From: Streptomyces canus
GTDB lineage: Bacteria; Actinomycetota; Actinomycetes; Streptomycetales; Streptomycetaceae
Reading direction: 5' to 3'
Assembly (NCBI RefSeq): GCF_041435015.1
Contig: NZ_CP107989.1
Coordinates: 6,510,001 to 6,574,000, forward strand
DNA: 64,000 nucleotides
This document shows positions 35,177-43,471 of this stretch, piece after piece; position 1 is the first letter of the stretch; every line of letters starts with the position of its first letter. Below the pieces are notes generated by a model, which was not told where the DNA came from, made no database searches, and saw only the letters and a list, made by a program, of their open reading frames with translations. The position numbers were made by a program, and so were the translations under genes.

Positions 35177-36565
35177 TCACGTGTGCCTGAGTTCCGCCGG
35201 GCGGACCGAGCGGCGCAGCAGCGGCAGTGACGTGGCGGCGGCCAGGAGGCAGGCCGCGTACACCGCGACGGGGACCAGCAGAGCGGCGTACGGCAGGCCC
35301 GTGCCCGAGTGGTGCGTGGTCAGCGAGGCGTACCAGGCGCCGATCGCCGTACCGCCCACACCCGCCACGGCGACCGCGGGGGCCAGCGGCAGCGCGGTCT
35401 CCAGGAGCAGCGCCCTGGCCAGCACCCGGTACGGCACCCCGGCGGCGACCTGGGCGGCCAGGCCCCGGCGCCGGGTGGCGAGGGACTCGACGGTGCCCAC
35501 CGCCAGCCCCGTCACGGTCAGCGCGAGGGCGACGAGGATCGCGGCGGCCGTCAGGTCGATGCCGGTCGTGTAGTACGCCATGTCCGTCCCCAGCGTCCCC
35601 TCGCGGTGCATGGTGTCCAGGACCGCCAGCAGCACCTGACGCACGCCCACGAACCCCGCCCCCACGACTGTCACCAGCAGCACCGCGGCGTGCGTACGGG
35701 CCGCGGCCCGCGGGTCGTCCCGCAGCCGTTCCGCCGCGATCAGCAGCGCGGGGCTCTGGGCGCGGGCCGCGAGAAACCCGCCCAGCCGCCGGGCCGCCGT
35801 ACCGGCCAGCGACACCGTCGCGGCCCCGACGACCAGGACGACGGCGAACAGCGCGAGCGGGCCAAGGGCGAGACGCACGGGGCCGCCGGTGAACGACGAC
35901 AGGCCGAGGAGCAGTGCCGCGACCCCGAGCAGCACGATCACCGCCCGCAGGGTCCGCCCCGGTCCCCACACGGGCCGTACCCGCCGGACCCAGCCCAGCG
36001 GTGAGGCCACCACGCGCCGCAGCGAGAGCGCGCTCACGGCCGCGCCCAGCACCGGCACGGCCACGGCGACCAGGGCGACACCGGTCCAGGCGAACGCGGT
36101 GGGCCGCGCCCACAGGTGCAGCAGCAGCGGTACGGACACGGCCGTGGCCGTCAGCGAACCGGCCAGGCAGGCCGGCCCCGACTCCAGCGCCGCGATCCGC
36201 CGCACCTGCCACGCACCGGCCCCCGCCAGCCGCAGGGCGGCCAGCCGCCGGTCCCGGTGCACCGCGCCGATACGCGCGCACTGCCCGAGAAACCCGAGCA
36301 CCGGGACGAGCAGCAGCCCCATGACGACACTCACGTTCCGCCGGTCGCTCGCGGAGTCGAGCAGGCCGGCCCCGAAGGACACGGAGTAGTACCCGTCCAG
36401 GGAGTTCAGCGCGGCCACCGCCAGCCCGATCCCCGTCGCGAGCGCCGCCCCGACAGCCGTGAGCCCGATCCGCCACCACTCCCGCCGGTCGGAACCGCGG
36501 GTGAGCAGCCAGGCCAGGCGGAGATCGGTGACCAGGACGCCGTTGGTCCTGAGGTCGTTCGTCAC
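35177..36565 (-). CDS. FtsX-like ABC transporter permease
   Basis: A 462-residue permease with about eight to ten membrane helices (GLTAVGAALATGIGLAVAALNSL, ALFAVVLVVGAATVSLAG, ILVALALTVTGLAVGTVESLATRRRG, and so on). It is the third gene of the PadR-ATPase-permease operon. GTG 36565 overlaps the ATPase stop as GTGA. The long upstream in-frame reading is out-of-frame Arg/Gly-rich DNA inside the ATPase gene and is not coding. Such PadR-controlled LolCDE-like exporters often handle antimicrobial peptides or lipids; the substrate here is unknown. Confidence 0.88.
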   Translation of the reverse strand: MTNDLRTNGVLVTDLRLAWLLTRGSDRREWWRIGLTAVGAALATGIGLAVAALNSLDGYYSVSFGAGLLDSASDRRNVSVVMGLLLVPVLGFLGQCARIGAVHRDRRLAALRLAGAGAWQVRRIAALESGPACLAGSLTATAVSVPLLLHLWARPTAFAWTGVALVAVAVPVLGAAVSALSLRRVVASPLGWVRRVRPVWGPGRTLRAVIVLLGVAALLLGLSSFTGGPVRLALGPLALFAVVLVVGAATVSLAGTAARRLGGFLAARAQSPALLIAAERLRDDPRAAARTHAAVLLVTVVGAGFVGVRQVLLAVLDTMHREGTLGTDMAYYTTGIDLTAAAILVALALTVTGLAVGTVESLATRRRGLAAQVAAGVPYRVLARALLLETALPLAPAVAVAGVGGTAIGAWYASLTTHHSGTGLPYAALLVPVAVYAACLLAAATSLPLLRRSVRPAELRHT

Positions 36566-37260
36566 GCCGTCACCCCCACCGGGGCCACGGCTCCGTCGGC
36601 CATCCGCACCTCGCGGTCCCCGTACGCCGCCACCTGGGCGTCGTGGGTGATCAGCAGGACCGCCGCGCCCGACTCGCGGGCCGTGTGGACCAGGGCCGTC
36701 ATGACCTGCTCGGTCGCCAGGGAGTCCAGCGCGCCCGTCGGCTCGTCCGCGAAGACGACCTTCGGCCGGGTGATCAGGGCGCGGGCCAGCGCGGTCCGCT
36801 GGGCCTGGCCGCCGCTCATCTCGCCTGGCCGGAGACCGGCCTGGCCGCGCACCCCGAACCGCTCCAGCCACTCACCGGCCCGCGTGTGGGCGTCGGCGCG
36901 GGAGACGCCCGCGAGCAGCAGCGGCAGCGCCACGTTGTCGACCGCCGTCAGCTCGGGGATGAGCTGCCCGAACTGGAAGACCACGCCGAACTCCGTACGG
37001 CGCAGCTCGCTCAGCCGCTTCTCGGGCAGCTCGTCGAGGCGCTCACCGCCGTAGGACACCGAACCGGCGTCCGGCCGCACGATCCCGGCCAGGCAGTGCA
37101 GCAGCGTCGACTTCCCGCTGCCGCTGGTGCCGGTGACGGCGAGGATCTCGCCGGCGTCCAGCCCGACCGAGGCGCCCCGCAGGGCCTCGGACCTGCCGTA
37201 CGCCTTGACGAGGTCGCGGGCCGCGAGGAGCGGCACCGGGTTCTCCCCCGTGGTGTTCAT
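36562..37260 (-). CDS. ABC transporter ATP-binding protein (LolD/MacB type)
   Basis: A 232-residue ATPase with Walker A GTSGSGKST, Q-loop VFQFGQLIPELT, signature MSGGQAQR, Walker B VVFADEPTGALD and switch His in ITHD. ATG 37260 overlaps the PadR stop as ATGA and the 3' end overlaps the permease start, so all three genes are translationally coupled. The single domain and DEPTGALD motif place it with exporters and extruders of the MacB group, not importers. Confidence 0.92.
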   Translation of the reverse strand: MNTTGENPVPLLAARDLVKAYGRSEALRGASVGLDAGEILAVTGTSGSGKSTLLHCLAGIVRPDAGSVSYGGERLDELPEKRLSELRRTEFGVVFQFGQLIPELTAVDNVALPLLLAGVSRADAHTRAGEWLERFGVRGQAGLRPGEMSGGQAQRTALARALITRPKVVFADEPTGALDSLATEQVMTALVHTARESGAAVLLITHDAQVAAYGDREVRMADGAVAPVGVTA

Positions 37261-37790
37261 GCTGAGTCGACCTCCGCGGTCAGAGTGGTGAGCCGGGCCG
37301 CCGTCGTGTTCATCCAGCGGAGGTCGGCGTCGAGGTGGTTGAGGGCGTAGTCCGCCGAGAGCACGGTCGCGAGGTCGGCCCCATGGGCGGTCTTGACCGC
37401 CGTGAGCTCCCGCATCCGGGCCATGTGGGCGGCGCGCTGGTCCCGGAGATAGGCGTCCGGGTCGCCGCCGGCCAGGATCGACACGACGACCTTGGCGAAG
37501 ATCTCGTTGGTCACGAAGGGCGCGGGCGGGGCGATCTGCCCGGCCCACTGGGTCAGTTCACGCGTCCCCGCCTCGGTCGAGCGGTACCTGGTGCGCTCCG
37601 GGCCGCCGTCCGAGTCGGTGCCGTCGACCTCGGCGAGGCCGTCCCGGACCAGGCGCTGCAGGGTCGTGTAGACCTGCCCGTAGGCCAGCGGACGGGCCTC
37701 GGGGAAACGGTCGTCGTGGCGTCGCTTGAGGTCGTAGCCATGGCTCGGCCCTCCGGCGAGCAGCCCCAGCAGGATGTGGCGGGTGCTCAT
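37257..37790 (-). CDS. PadR-family transcriptional regulator
   Basis: A 177-residue PadR regulator. The N-terminal winged helix has the family signature LLGLLAGGPSHGYDLKRRHDDRF and YTTLQRLVRDGLAEVDG. The C-terminal part is the helical dimerisation domain (Vir_act_alpha_C-like) with DQRAAHMARMRELTAVK. It heads the operon of the ABC exporter it presumably represses. The ATG at 37790 has no clear ribosome site, so the transcript may be nearly leaderless. Confidence 0.92.
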   Translation of the reverse strand: MSTRHILLGLLAGGPSHGYDLKRRHDDRFPEARPLAYGQVYTTLQRLVRDGLAEVDGTDSDGGPERTRYRSTEAGTRELTQWAGQIAPPAPFVTNEIFAKVVVSILAGGDPDAYLRDQRAAHMARMRELTAVKTAHGADLATVLSADYALNHLDADLRWMNTTAARLTTLTAEVDSA

Positions 37791-37800
37791 GGGGATCAGT

Positions 37801-37819
37801 ATGCATCACGTATATGTAT
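37801..37819. promoter_or_regulatory. putative PadR operator/promoter
   Basis: An A/T-rich island directly upstream of the PadR start carries imperfect inverted arms ATGCAT (37801-37806) and ATGTAT (37814-37819) around a 7-base spacer. PadR regulators often bind ATGTnnnnACAT-type sites, and the position over the likely -10 region fits autorepression. Confidence 0.5.
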
Positions 37820-37942
37820 TGAGTGAATAGTGATCGTCGGACCATGACGAAGAGCACGTTCTCCCCTCAGGTACGTCTGCCGTCGCGTCCTGTGGGTAGG
37901 CCTGCGATAACCCCCGTCGTCGTACTCGACAAGGAGGCCCCC

Positions 37943-38155
37943 GTGGCCGCATCGGCACCCCTTCTGCTCTCGGCCCTGTCCAAACCCGAGGCGCCCGCTG
38001 AACACTTCTGTGTCTTCAGCGCCGAGGGCGCCTGCACGGAGACCCCGCTCACCAGCGAACCACCCCTGCCCGACGCCGAGCCCCTCACCAGCGAGCCGCC
38101 GCTCGCCGACGCCGCCCCCCTGACCAGCGAGTCCGACGCATACCTGGAGCCGTAG
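37943..38155 (+). CDS. small acidic protein with PLTSEPPL repeats, coupled to malQ
   Basis: A 70-residue protein from GTG 37943, six bases after a strong AAGGAGG. Its last codon abuts the malQ ATG, so translation is coupled. The N-terminal half has a hydrophobic patch (APLLLSALSKPE) and two cysteines (HFCVFSAEGAC). The C-terminal half has three spaced copies of PLTSE, two as the longer unit PLTSEPPLxDA. It is strongly acidic. I recognise no family. It might be a regulatory or leader protein for malQ. The Thr/Ser/Glu repeats superficially recall graspetide precursors, but no ATP-grasp gene is present in the window. Confidence 0.6.
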   Translation: MAASAPLLLSALSKPEAPAEHFCVFSAEGACTETPLTSEPPLPDAEPLTSEPPLADAAPLTSESDAYLEP

Positions 38156-40210
38156 ATGACGGCGCCCCCCGGTCCGGAGCTGTCCCGCCTCGCCGAGTCG
38201 TACGGCGTGGCCACCTCCTACCAGCCCTCTCCGGACCGTACGGTCGCCGCCTCCGCCACCGCCGTCACGCTGACCCTGGCCGCCCTCGGCGTCGACGCGG
38301 GCGACCCGGCCGCCGCGCTCGCGGCCCGTGAGCGTGAGCTGCGCGAGCGCCTGCTGCCGCCGACGGTGGTGTGCTGGAGCGGCAGCCCGCCCGCCTTCGT
38401 GGCCGGTCTGCCCGAGGGCACCCGGCTGCGTATCGCGACGGAGCAGGGCGAGACCCGCTCCGCCGCCGACCAACTCCTGCCCGGCGTCCACCGGCTGACC
38501 GCCACCGCCCCCGACGGCCGTACCGCCGACGCCCACCTGATCGTGGCCCCGCCCCGGCTGCCGGCACCGCCCGGGCGGTCGTACGGCCTGCTCGTCCAGC
38601 TGTACTCCCTGCTCTCGCACCGCTCCTGGGGCATGGGCGACCTCGGCGACCTCGCCGAACTGACCTCCTGGGCGGGGCGCGCCCTCGGCGCCGGGTTCGT
38701 CCAGGTCAACCCGCTGCACGCGGCGGTGCCCGGCGCCCCCACCGACCCGTCCCCCTACCGGCCGTCCTCGCGCCGCTTCCCCGACCCCGTGCACCTGCGG
38801 ATCGAGGACATCCCCGAGTACGTCCAGGTCGCGGACCCCGACCGGCTGCGGGCCCTGCGCGAGCGGGCCGAGCGGCTGCGTGAAGCGGTGCTGGAGAAGG
38901 ATGCCTTGATCGACCGGGACGCGGTGTGGGAGCTGAAGCGGGAGGCGCTGGAACTCGTCCGCGAAGTCCCTCTCGGACCCGGCCGTCGCGCCGCCTACGC
39001 CGACTATCTCGCCGAGGGCGGCGAGGCCCTGGAGGACCACGCGACCTGGTGCGCGCTGGCGGAGGTGCACGGCTCGGACTGGAGCCGCTGGCCGGCCGGC
39101 CTCCGCGACCCGCGCTCGGCCGAGACGGCCCGTGCCCGCGGCGAGTTGATGGACCGCGTGGACTTCCACTCCCGTCTCGCCTGGCTCACCGAGAGCCAGC
39201 TCGGCGCCGCCCAGCGGGTCGCGCGGGAGGCGGGGATGCCGGTGGGTGTCGTCCACGACCTCGCGGTGGGCGTGCATCCCGAGGGCGCGGACGCGTGGGC
39301 CCAGCAGGCGTACTTCGCGGCCGGGATGTCCGTGGGAGCGCCTCCGGACGCCTTCAACGCGCGCGGCCAGGACTGGGGGCTGCCGCCGTGGCGCCCGGAC
39401 CGGCTGGCGGAGTCGGGGTACGCGCCGTACCGGCAGTTGCTGCGGGCCCTGTTCCGGTACGCCGGCGCGCTGCGCATCGACCATGTCATGGGCCTGTTCC
39501 GGCTGTGGTGGGTCCCGCAGGGGCGGCCGCCGACGGAGGGTACGTACGTCCGCTACGACGCGGAGGCGATGCTCGCCGTGCTCGTCCTGGAGGCGTCGCG
39601 GGCCGGGGCGCTGGTGATCGGGGAGGACCTCGGCACGGTCGAACCCGGTGTCCGGGAGGTGCTGCGCGAGCGCGGGGTGCTGGGGACGTCGGTGCTGTGG
39701 TTCGAACGGGACTGGGAGGGCGACGGGCGTCCGCTGCCGCCCGAGCGGTGGCGGGCGGACTGTCTGGCGACGGCGACCACGCACGACCTGCCGCCGACGG
39801 CGTCTCGTCTCACCGGGGAGCATGTCGAACTCCGGGACGGTCTCGGCCTGTTGACCCGGCCGCTGGACGAGGAGCGCGCGGAGGCCTCGGCGGACGCGGG
39901 GGAGTGGCTGGAGCTGCTGGCCCGTCTCGGTCTGCTGCACGGCACGGGGGGTGGCGCCGACCCCTCCTCGGAGGAGGCCCGGATCCAGGCCGTCCACCGG
40001 TTCCTGCTGCGTACCCCGGCCCGGATGGTGGGCATCTGGCTGCCGGACACGGTGGGGGACCGCCGGCCGCAGAACCTGCCGGGGACGTGGGACCAGTATC
40101 CGAACTGGCGGTTGCCGATCGCGGACGGGGAGGGGCGGGTGATGACGCTGGAGGACTTGGCGGCGTCGCCGCGGTTGCATGCGCTGGTGGATGTGCTGCG
40201 GGCGCCGTAG
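38156..40210 (+). CDS. malQ: 4-alpha-glucanotransferase (amylomaltase, GH77)
   Basis: A 684-residue disproportionating enzyme that transfers maltodextrin segments between glucans in the cytoplasm. It has an N-terminal beta domain (about 1-140), as in actinobacterial and E. coli MalQ, then the GH77 barrel. Catalytic motifs: nucleophile Asp in LRIDHVMGLFRLWW, acid/base Glu in VIGEDLGTVEP, and the third carboxylate in TTHDLPPTA. The 250s-loop region GMSVGAPPDAFNARGQDWGLPP is conserved. ATG 38156 immediately follows the stop of the small repeat protein, with GGAG inside that gene. Confidence 0.95.
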   Translation: MTAPPGPELSRLAESYGVATSYQPSPDRTVAASATAVTLTLAALGVDAGDPAAALAARERELRERLLPPTVVCWSGSPPAFVAGLPEGTRLRIATEQGETRSAADQLLPGVHRLTATAPDGRTADAHLIVAPPRLPAPPGRSYGLLVQLYSLLSHRSWGMGDLGDLAELTSWAGRALGAGFVQVNPLHAAVPGAPTDPSPYRPSSRRFPDPVHLRIEDIPEYVQVADPDRLRALRERAERLREAVLEKDALIDRDAVWELKREALELVREVPLGPGRRAAYADYLAEGGEALEDHATWCALAEVHGSDWSRWPAGLRDPRSAETARARGELMDRVDFHSRLAWLTESQLGAAQRVAREAGMPVGVVHDLAVGVHPEGADAWAQQAYFAAGMSVGAPPDAFNARGQDWGLPPWRPDRLAESGYAPYRQLLRALFRYAGALRIDHVMGLFRLWWVPQGRPPTEGTYVRYDAEAMLAVLVLEASRAGALVIGEDLGTVEPGVREVLRERGVLGTSVLWFERDWEGDGRPLPPERWRADCLATATTHDLPPTASRLTGEHVELRDGLGLLTRPLDEERAEASADAGEWLELLARLGLLHGTGGGADPSSEEARIQAVHRFLLRTPARMVGIWLPDTVGDRRPQNLPGTWDQYPNWRLPIADGEGRVMTLEDLAASPRLHALVDVLRAP

Positions 40211-40331
40211 GGGCGGGCTGCGGGCGTCGGGGGCGCTGCGGGCGCCGTAGGGGCGGGCGCTCGCACGGCGCGGGCGCCTCATACGGCACCCCGGGCGCGC
40301 GGCCCGAACCGCGGTTGGATACTTTGACTCC

Positions 40332-40607
40332 GTGGACAAGAAGAACGCCCTGCGCGCCGGCGCCCTGGTGGCCGGTACGACGCTGATGATGCTGCTCATG
40401 TCGTCCCCCGCCTCCGCGCTGGTCCGCGACGACGGTGACGACCCCGGCTCGGGCCTGAGCGTCATCGAGACGCTGGGCCTCTTCGTCGTGGCCCCGATCG
40501 CGCTGTTCGCGGTCATCGCCGGCCTGGTGATGGTCCTGGACAAGTCCAAGGCGGAGCACCGCGTGCTCGCCCCCAAGAGCAAGCCCAAGGCCGCCTCCAA
40601 GGCCTGA
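40332..40607 (+). CDS. small secreted or membrane-anchored protein
   Basis: A 91-residue protein with a signal-like N-terminus (LRAGALVAGTTLMMLLMSSPASA), a short acidic stretch (RDDGDDPGSG), a membrane helix (TLGLFVVAPIALFAVIAGLVMVL) and a Lys-rich cytoplasmic tail. It probably ends up as a type I membrane protein of about 65 residues after cleavage. Family not recognised beyond streptomycete small membrane proteins. GTG 40332 lacks a clear ribosome site. The 120 bases before it carry GGGCG-rich duplications of the malQ tail. Confidence 0.8.
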   Translation: MDKKNALRAGALVAGTTLMMLLMSSPASALVRDDGDDPGSGLSVIETLGLFVVAPIALFAVIAGLVMVLDKSKAEHRVLAPKSKPKAASKA

Positions 40608-40710
40608 CCCCACGTCGCCTGGGCGCCGACCCCGCCACTCGTACGCGCGTCTGCCGTACGTGGGCGAGGCCGGCGCCTTCGGCATGTCCGGGCGGATCCG
40701 GTGGCCGGGG

Positions 40711-41304
40711 TCAGGGGCTCGGCGCGGTGAGGTACCGCTGCACCGTGGGCGCGAGCCACGCCACGATCTCCTCGCGCGTCAGTGCCACGGTCGGCGGAAA
40801 CCGCAGGACGTACCGGGTCAGCGCGAGCCCCAGCAACTGCGTGGCGGCCAGCGCGGCTCGCGCGGGAGCCTGTTCGGGGTCCGGACACACCCGCAGGGCG
40901 ACCGGCATCACCTGCTCCCGGAAGATGCCCTGCATCCGCTCGGCCCCCGCCTGATTGGTCGCGCCGACCCGCAGCAGCGCGGTGAGCACCTCGTTCTCCT
41001 CCCACAGGTCGAGGAAGCGCGACACGAGTGCGCGGCCGATGTCGTGCCGGGGCAGTGAGCCGGGCTCCGGCAGCTCCAGTTCGACGGAGACGGCCGCCGC
41101 GAACAGGCCCTCCTTGTTGCCGTAATAGCGCATCACCATGGACGGATCGATGCGCGCGTCCTTGGCGATGGCGCGGATGGTGGCCCGCTCGTAGCCGTCG
41201 GCGGCGAAACGCTCACGGGCCGCGGCCAGGATCGCGGTGCGAGTGGCGTCGGAGCGGCGACGCACGCCTGTGGAGCCGGAGTCTGCGCTGTTGCTGCCGT
41301 TCAT
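40711..41304 (-). CDS. TetR-family transcriptional regulator
   Basis: A 197-residue TetR repressor from ATG 41304. The N-terminal helix-turn-helix is RTAILAAARERFAADGYERATIRAIAKDARIDPSMVMRYYGNKEGLF (described in parts: helix about 23-36, recognition helix ending VMRYYGNK). The C-terminal ligand domain matches TetR_C. It diverges from an FAD monooxygenase gene with two palindromes in between, the usual layout for a substrate-induced pair. Confidence 0.92.
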   Translation of the reverse strand: MNGSNSADSGSTGVRRRSDATRTAILAAARERFAADGYERATIRAIAKDARIDPSMVMRYYGNKEGLFAAAVSVELELPEPGSLPRHDIGRALVSRFLDLWEENEVLTALLRVGATNQAGAERMQGIFREQVMPVALRVCPDPEQAPARAALAATQLLGLALTRYVLRFPPTVALTREEIVAWLAPTVQRYLTAPSP

Positions 41305-41318
41305 GCCGGTTAGCCTAT

Positions 41319-41334
41319 GCCAACGTCCGTTGGC
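41319..41334. promoter_or_regulatory. putative TetR operator, site 1
   Basis: An inverted repeat GCCAACG TC CGTTGGC lies 14 bases upstream of the TetR start codon. Its arms match those of site 2 at 41371, so the same regulator probably binds both and represses its own gene from this site. Confidence 0.75.
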
Positions 41335-41370
41335 CAACAAGTGTTGACGTGCTGTGGACCCCGCGCTACG

Positions 41371-41392
41371 TTTGCCAACGATCGTTGGCAAA
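41371..41392. promoter_or_regulatory. putative TetR operator, site 2 (perfect palindrome)
   Basis: A 22-base perfect palindrome whose half-site is TTTGCCAACGA, 25 bases before the monooxygenase start. A further half-site, CGTTGGCAA, follows at about 41397-41405. Position and symmetry indicate repression of the monooxygenase gene. Confidence 0.85.
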
Positions 41393-41417
41393 CAAGCGTT
41401 GGCAACAGGAGGCCACC

Positions 41418-42857
41418 ATGAACGGCACCCCCGTGATCGTCGTCGGCTCCGGCCCCACCGGCCTGCTCCTGGCCGGCGACCTGGCCACCGCCGGTGTCCC
41501 CGTCACCGTCATGGAGAGGCGTCCGCACGGGATCAGCAACCTCTCCCGCGCCTTCGTCCTGCACGCCCGCACCCTCGAACAGCTCGACGCCAGGGCCTTG
41601 GCCGACGGCCTGGAGACGCTCGGACAGCGCCTGGACAAACTGCGCCTGTTCGGCCGCCTGACCATCGACCTCGACGGCCTCCCCTCCCGTTTCCACCACC
41701 TCCTGGTCCTCCCGCAGTACGAGGTCGAGAGGGCCCTGGAGCGGCGGGCGGTGGAGGCGGGCGTCGACTTCAGGTACGAGACCGAGGTGACGGGCCTGTC
41801 CCAGGACGGGAACGGCGTGACGGTGGAGGTAAGAGGCCCGGACGGGTCCACGGAGTCCCTCCGCGCCGAGTACCTCGTGGGTGCCGACGGCATGCGCAGC
41901 GCCGTACGCGACGCGATCGGCCTGCCCTTCCCCGGTCACTCGGTGATCCGCTCGGTGGTCCTCGCGGACGTGCGCCTCGCCGAGCAGCCCGAGACTCTGC
42001 TCACGGTCAACGCGGTGGGGGACGCCTTCGCCTTCATCGCGCCCTTCGGCGACGGCTACCACCGCGTCATCGCCTGGAACCGCGCCCGCGACGTCCCCGA
42101 CAGTGAGCCCCTCGACCTCGACGAGATCAAGGAGGTCACCCGGCTCGCCCTGGGCCGCGACTTCGGGATGCACGACGCCCGCTGGATGTCCCGCTTCCAC
42201 AGCGACGAGCGCCAGGCCCCCGCCTACCGGGTGGGCCGGGTCTTCCTGGCCGGAGACGCCGCCCACGTCCACACCCCGGCGGGTGGCCAGGGCATGAACA
42301 CCGGCCTCCAGGACGCGGCGAACCTGAGCTGGAAGCTGGCCCAGGTGATGGGCGGCCACGCGGGCCCCGAACTCCTGGACACCTACCAGTCCGAACGCCA
42401 CCCCGTCGGCAGGTCGGTCCTGCGCAGCAGCGGCGGCATCGTCCGCCTCGCGATGGCCAAGCGCCCCTGGGAACTGGCCCTGCGCGCCACCGTCACCACC
42501 GTCCTCGACCACGTCACCCCGGCCCGCCGTCGCATGCTCGGCCGGCTCACCGGCATCGGCTACACGTACCCGGCCCCCCGCGGCTCCCACCCCCTGACCG
42601 GCACCCGTGCCCCCGATGTGGCCCTCGCGGACGGCGGCCGCCTCTACGAGTCCCTGCGCGGCGGCCACTTCGTCCTGATCGCCCCCGAGGACTACGACGA
42701 CCGGGGCGCCCACAAGGGCCGCCTCGCGGTGGAACGCTGGGCTAGCGGACGCCGCACGACTGTGCTGGTGCGGCCTGACGGGTATGTGGGGTGGGCGACG
42801 GAGGGCGCGGACGAAGCGGCCGTGAAGGCGGCGCTGGCCGCCCACGTTGGTGACTAA
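41418..42857 (+). CDS. FAD-dependent aromatic-ring monooxygenase (PHBH family)
   Basis: A 479-residue flavin monooxygenase. FAD motifs: VGSGPTGLLLAGDLA (GxGxxG) at the N-terminus, the middle DG motif YLVGADGMRSAVR, and FLAGDAAHVHTPAGGQGMNTGLQDA (GD motif). The C-terminal thioredoxin-like domain ends in a degenerate form. Such enzymes hydroxylate phenolic or polyketide substrates using NAD(P)H and O2, or inactivate antibiotics such as rifampicin or tetracycline. ATG 41418 follows AGGAGG. Inducible control by the divergent TetR protein suggests a xenobiotic or antibiotic substrate. The end overlaps the MarR gene by four bases. Confidence 0.92.
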   Translation: MNGTPVIVVGSGPTGLLLAGDLATAGVPVTVMERRPHGISNLSRAFVLHARTLEQLDARALADGLETLGQRLDKLRLFGRLTIDLDGLPSRFHHLLVLPQYEVERALERRAVEAGVDFRYETEVTGLSQDGNGVTVEVRGPDGSTESLRAEYLVGADGMRSAVRDAIGLPFPGHSVIRSVVLADVRLAEQPETLLTVNAVGDAFAFIAPFGDGYHRVIAWNRARDVPDSEPLDLDEIKEVTRLALGRDFGMHDARWMSRFHSDERQAPAYRVGRVFLAGDAAHVHTPAGGQGMNTGLQDAANLSWKLAQVMGGHAGPELLDTYQSERHPVGRSVLRSSGGIVRLAMAKRPWELALRATVTTVLDHVTPARRRMLGRLTGIGYTYPAPRGSHPLTGTRAPDVALADGGRLYESLRGGHFVLIAPEDYDDRGAHKGRLAVERWASGRRTTVLVRPDGYVGWATEGADEAAVKAALAAHVGD

Positions 42858-43366
42858 GGCTGCTGTGATCCCTGGGTGCCCGCGAGCAACTCCCGCAACA
42901 GGTCGGCCAGTTGGCCGGCCTGTTCGTCGTCGAGGGTGGACAGGGCCGCCGTCTGGGCTGCCAGGCCCGCTCCCACCGCCTCGTCGATGACGGTCAACCC
43001 CTTCTCCGTCAGGGTCACTTGGAGGCCCCGGCGGTCGTGGGGGTCGGGGGAGCGGCGGAGGAGGGCGGCGCGTTCCAGTTTGTCCAGGCGGCCCGTCATG
43101 CCGCCCGTGGTGAGCATCAGCGTCGAGGAGAGCTGGCGGGGGGAGAGGGTGTACGGCTCGCCGGCGCGGCGGAGGGTGGCGAGGACGTCGAATTCGCCGC
43201 GCGAGATGCCGTAGGGGGCGTACGCCTTCTCCGCGCGGTCGCCCATGGTGCGGGAGAGGCGGTAGATCCGCCCGAAGACCTCCATGGCCCGGGTGTCGAG
43301 GTCGGGCCGCACGGCCGCCCACTGGTCGATGATCGCGTCGACGGCGTCCTTGTGCTGTGCACTCAT
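42854..43366 (-). CDS. MarR-family transcriptional regulator
   Basis: A 170-residue MarR protein from ATG 43366. The winged helix is visible in GISRGEFDVLATLRRAG, LSPRQLSSTLMLTTGGMTGRLDKLE and the wing RRSPDPHDRRGLQVTLTEKG. It diverges from an EamA exporter gene across a strong palindrome. Unusually, upstream in-frame readings extend far into the exporter gene; these are not coding. It probably represses itself and the exporter, with release by a small ligand. Confidence 0.93.
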   Translation of the reverse strand: MSAQHKDAVDAIIDQWAAVRPDLDTRAMEVFGRIYRLSRTMGDRAEKAYAPYGISRGEFDVLATLRRAGEPYTLSPRQLSSTLMLTTGGMTGRLDKLERAALLRRSPDPHDRRGLQVTLTEKGLTVIDEAVGAGLAAQTAALSTLDDEQAGQLADLLRELLAGTQGSQQP

Positions 43367-43418
43367 GTGCCGAGTATCCGCAGGCTTCGGGTCACATGCA
43401 AGAAAGTGGCTTGCGGAA

Positions 43419-43442
43419 AAGTAGCTTAGAGGTAAGCTACTT
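43419..43442. promoter_or_regulatory. putative MarR operator
   Basis: A perfect inverted repeat with 10-base arms AAGTAGCTTA and TAAGCTACTT around GAGG. It sits 30 bases before the exporter gene and 52 bases from the MarR start, overlapping both likely promoters. A related AAGTGGCTTGC lies at about 43404-43414 and could be a second, weaker site. Confidence 0.85.
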
Positions 43443-43471
43443 GCTGCCAAGTCAGTAATGAGGGGGGAACC

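Noticed and set aside
37943..38155. Graspetide precursor
   Set aside because: Thr/Glu repeats are suggestive, but there is no ATP-grasp ligase gene in the window and the gene is coupled to malQ.
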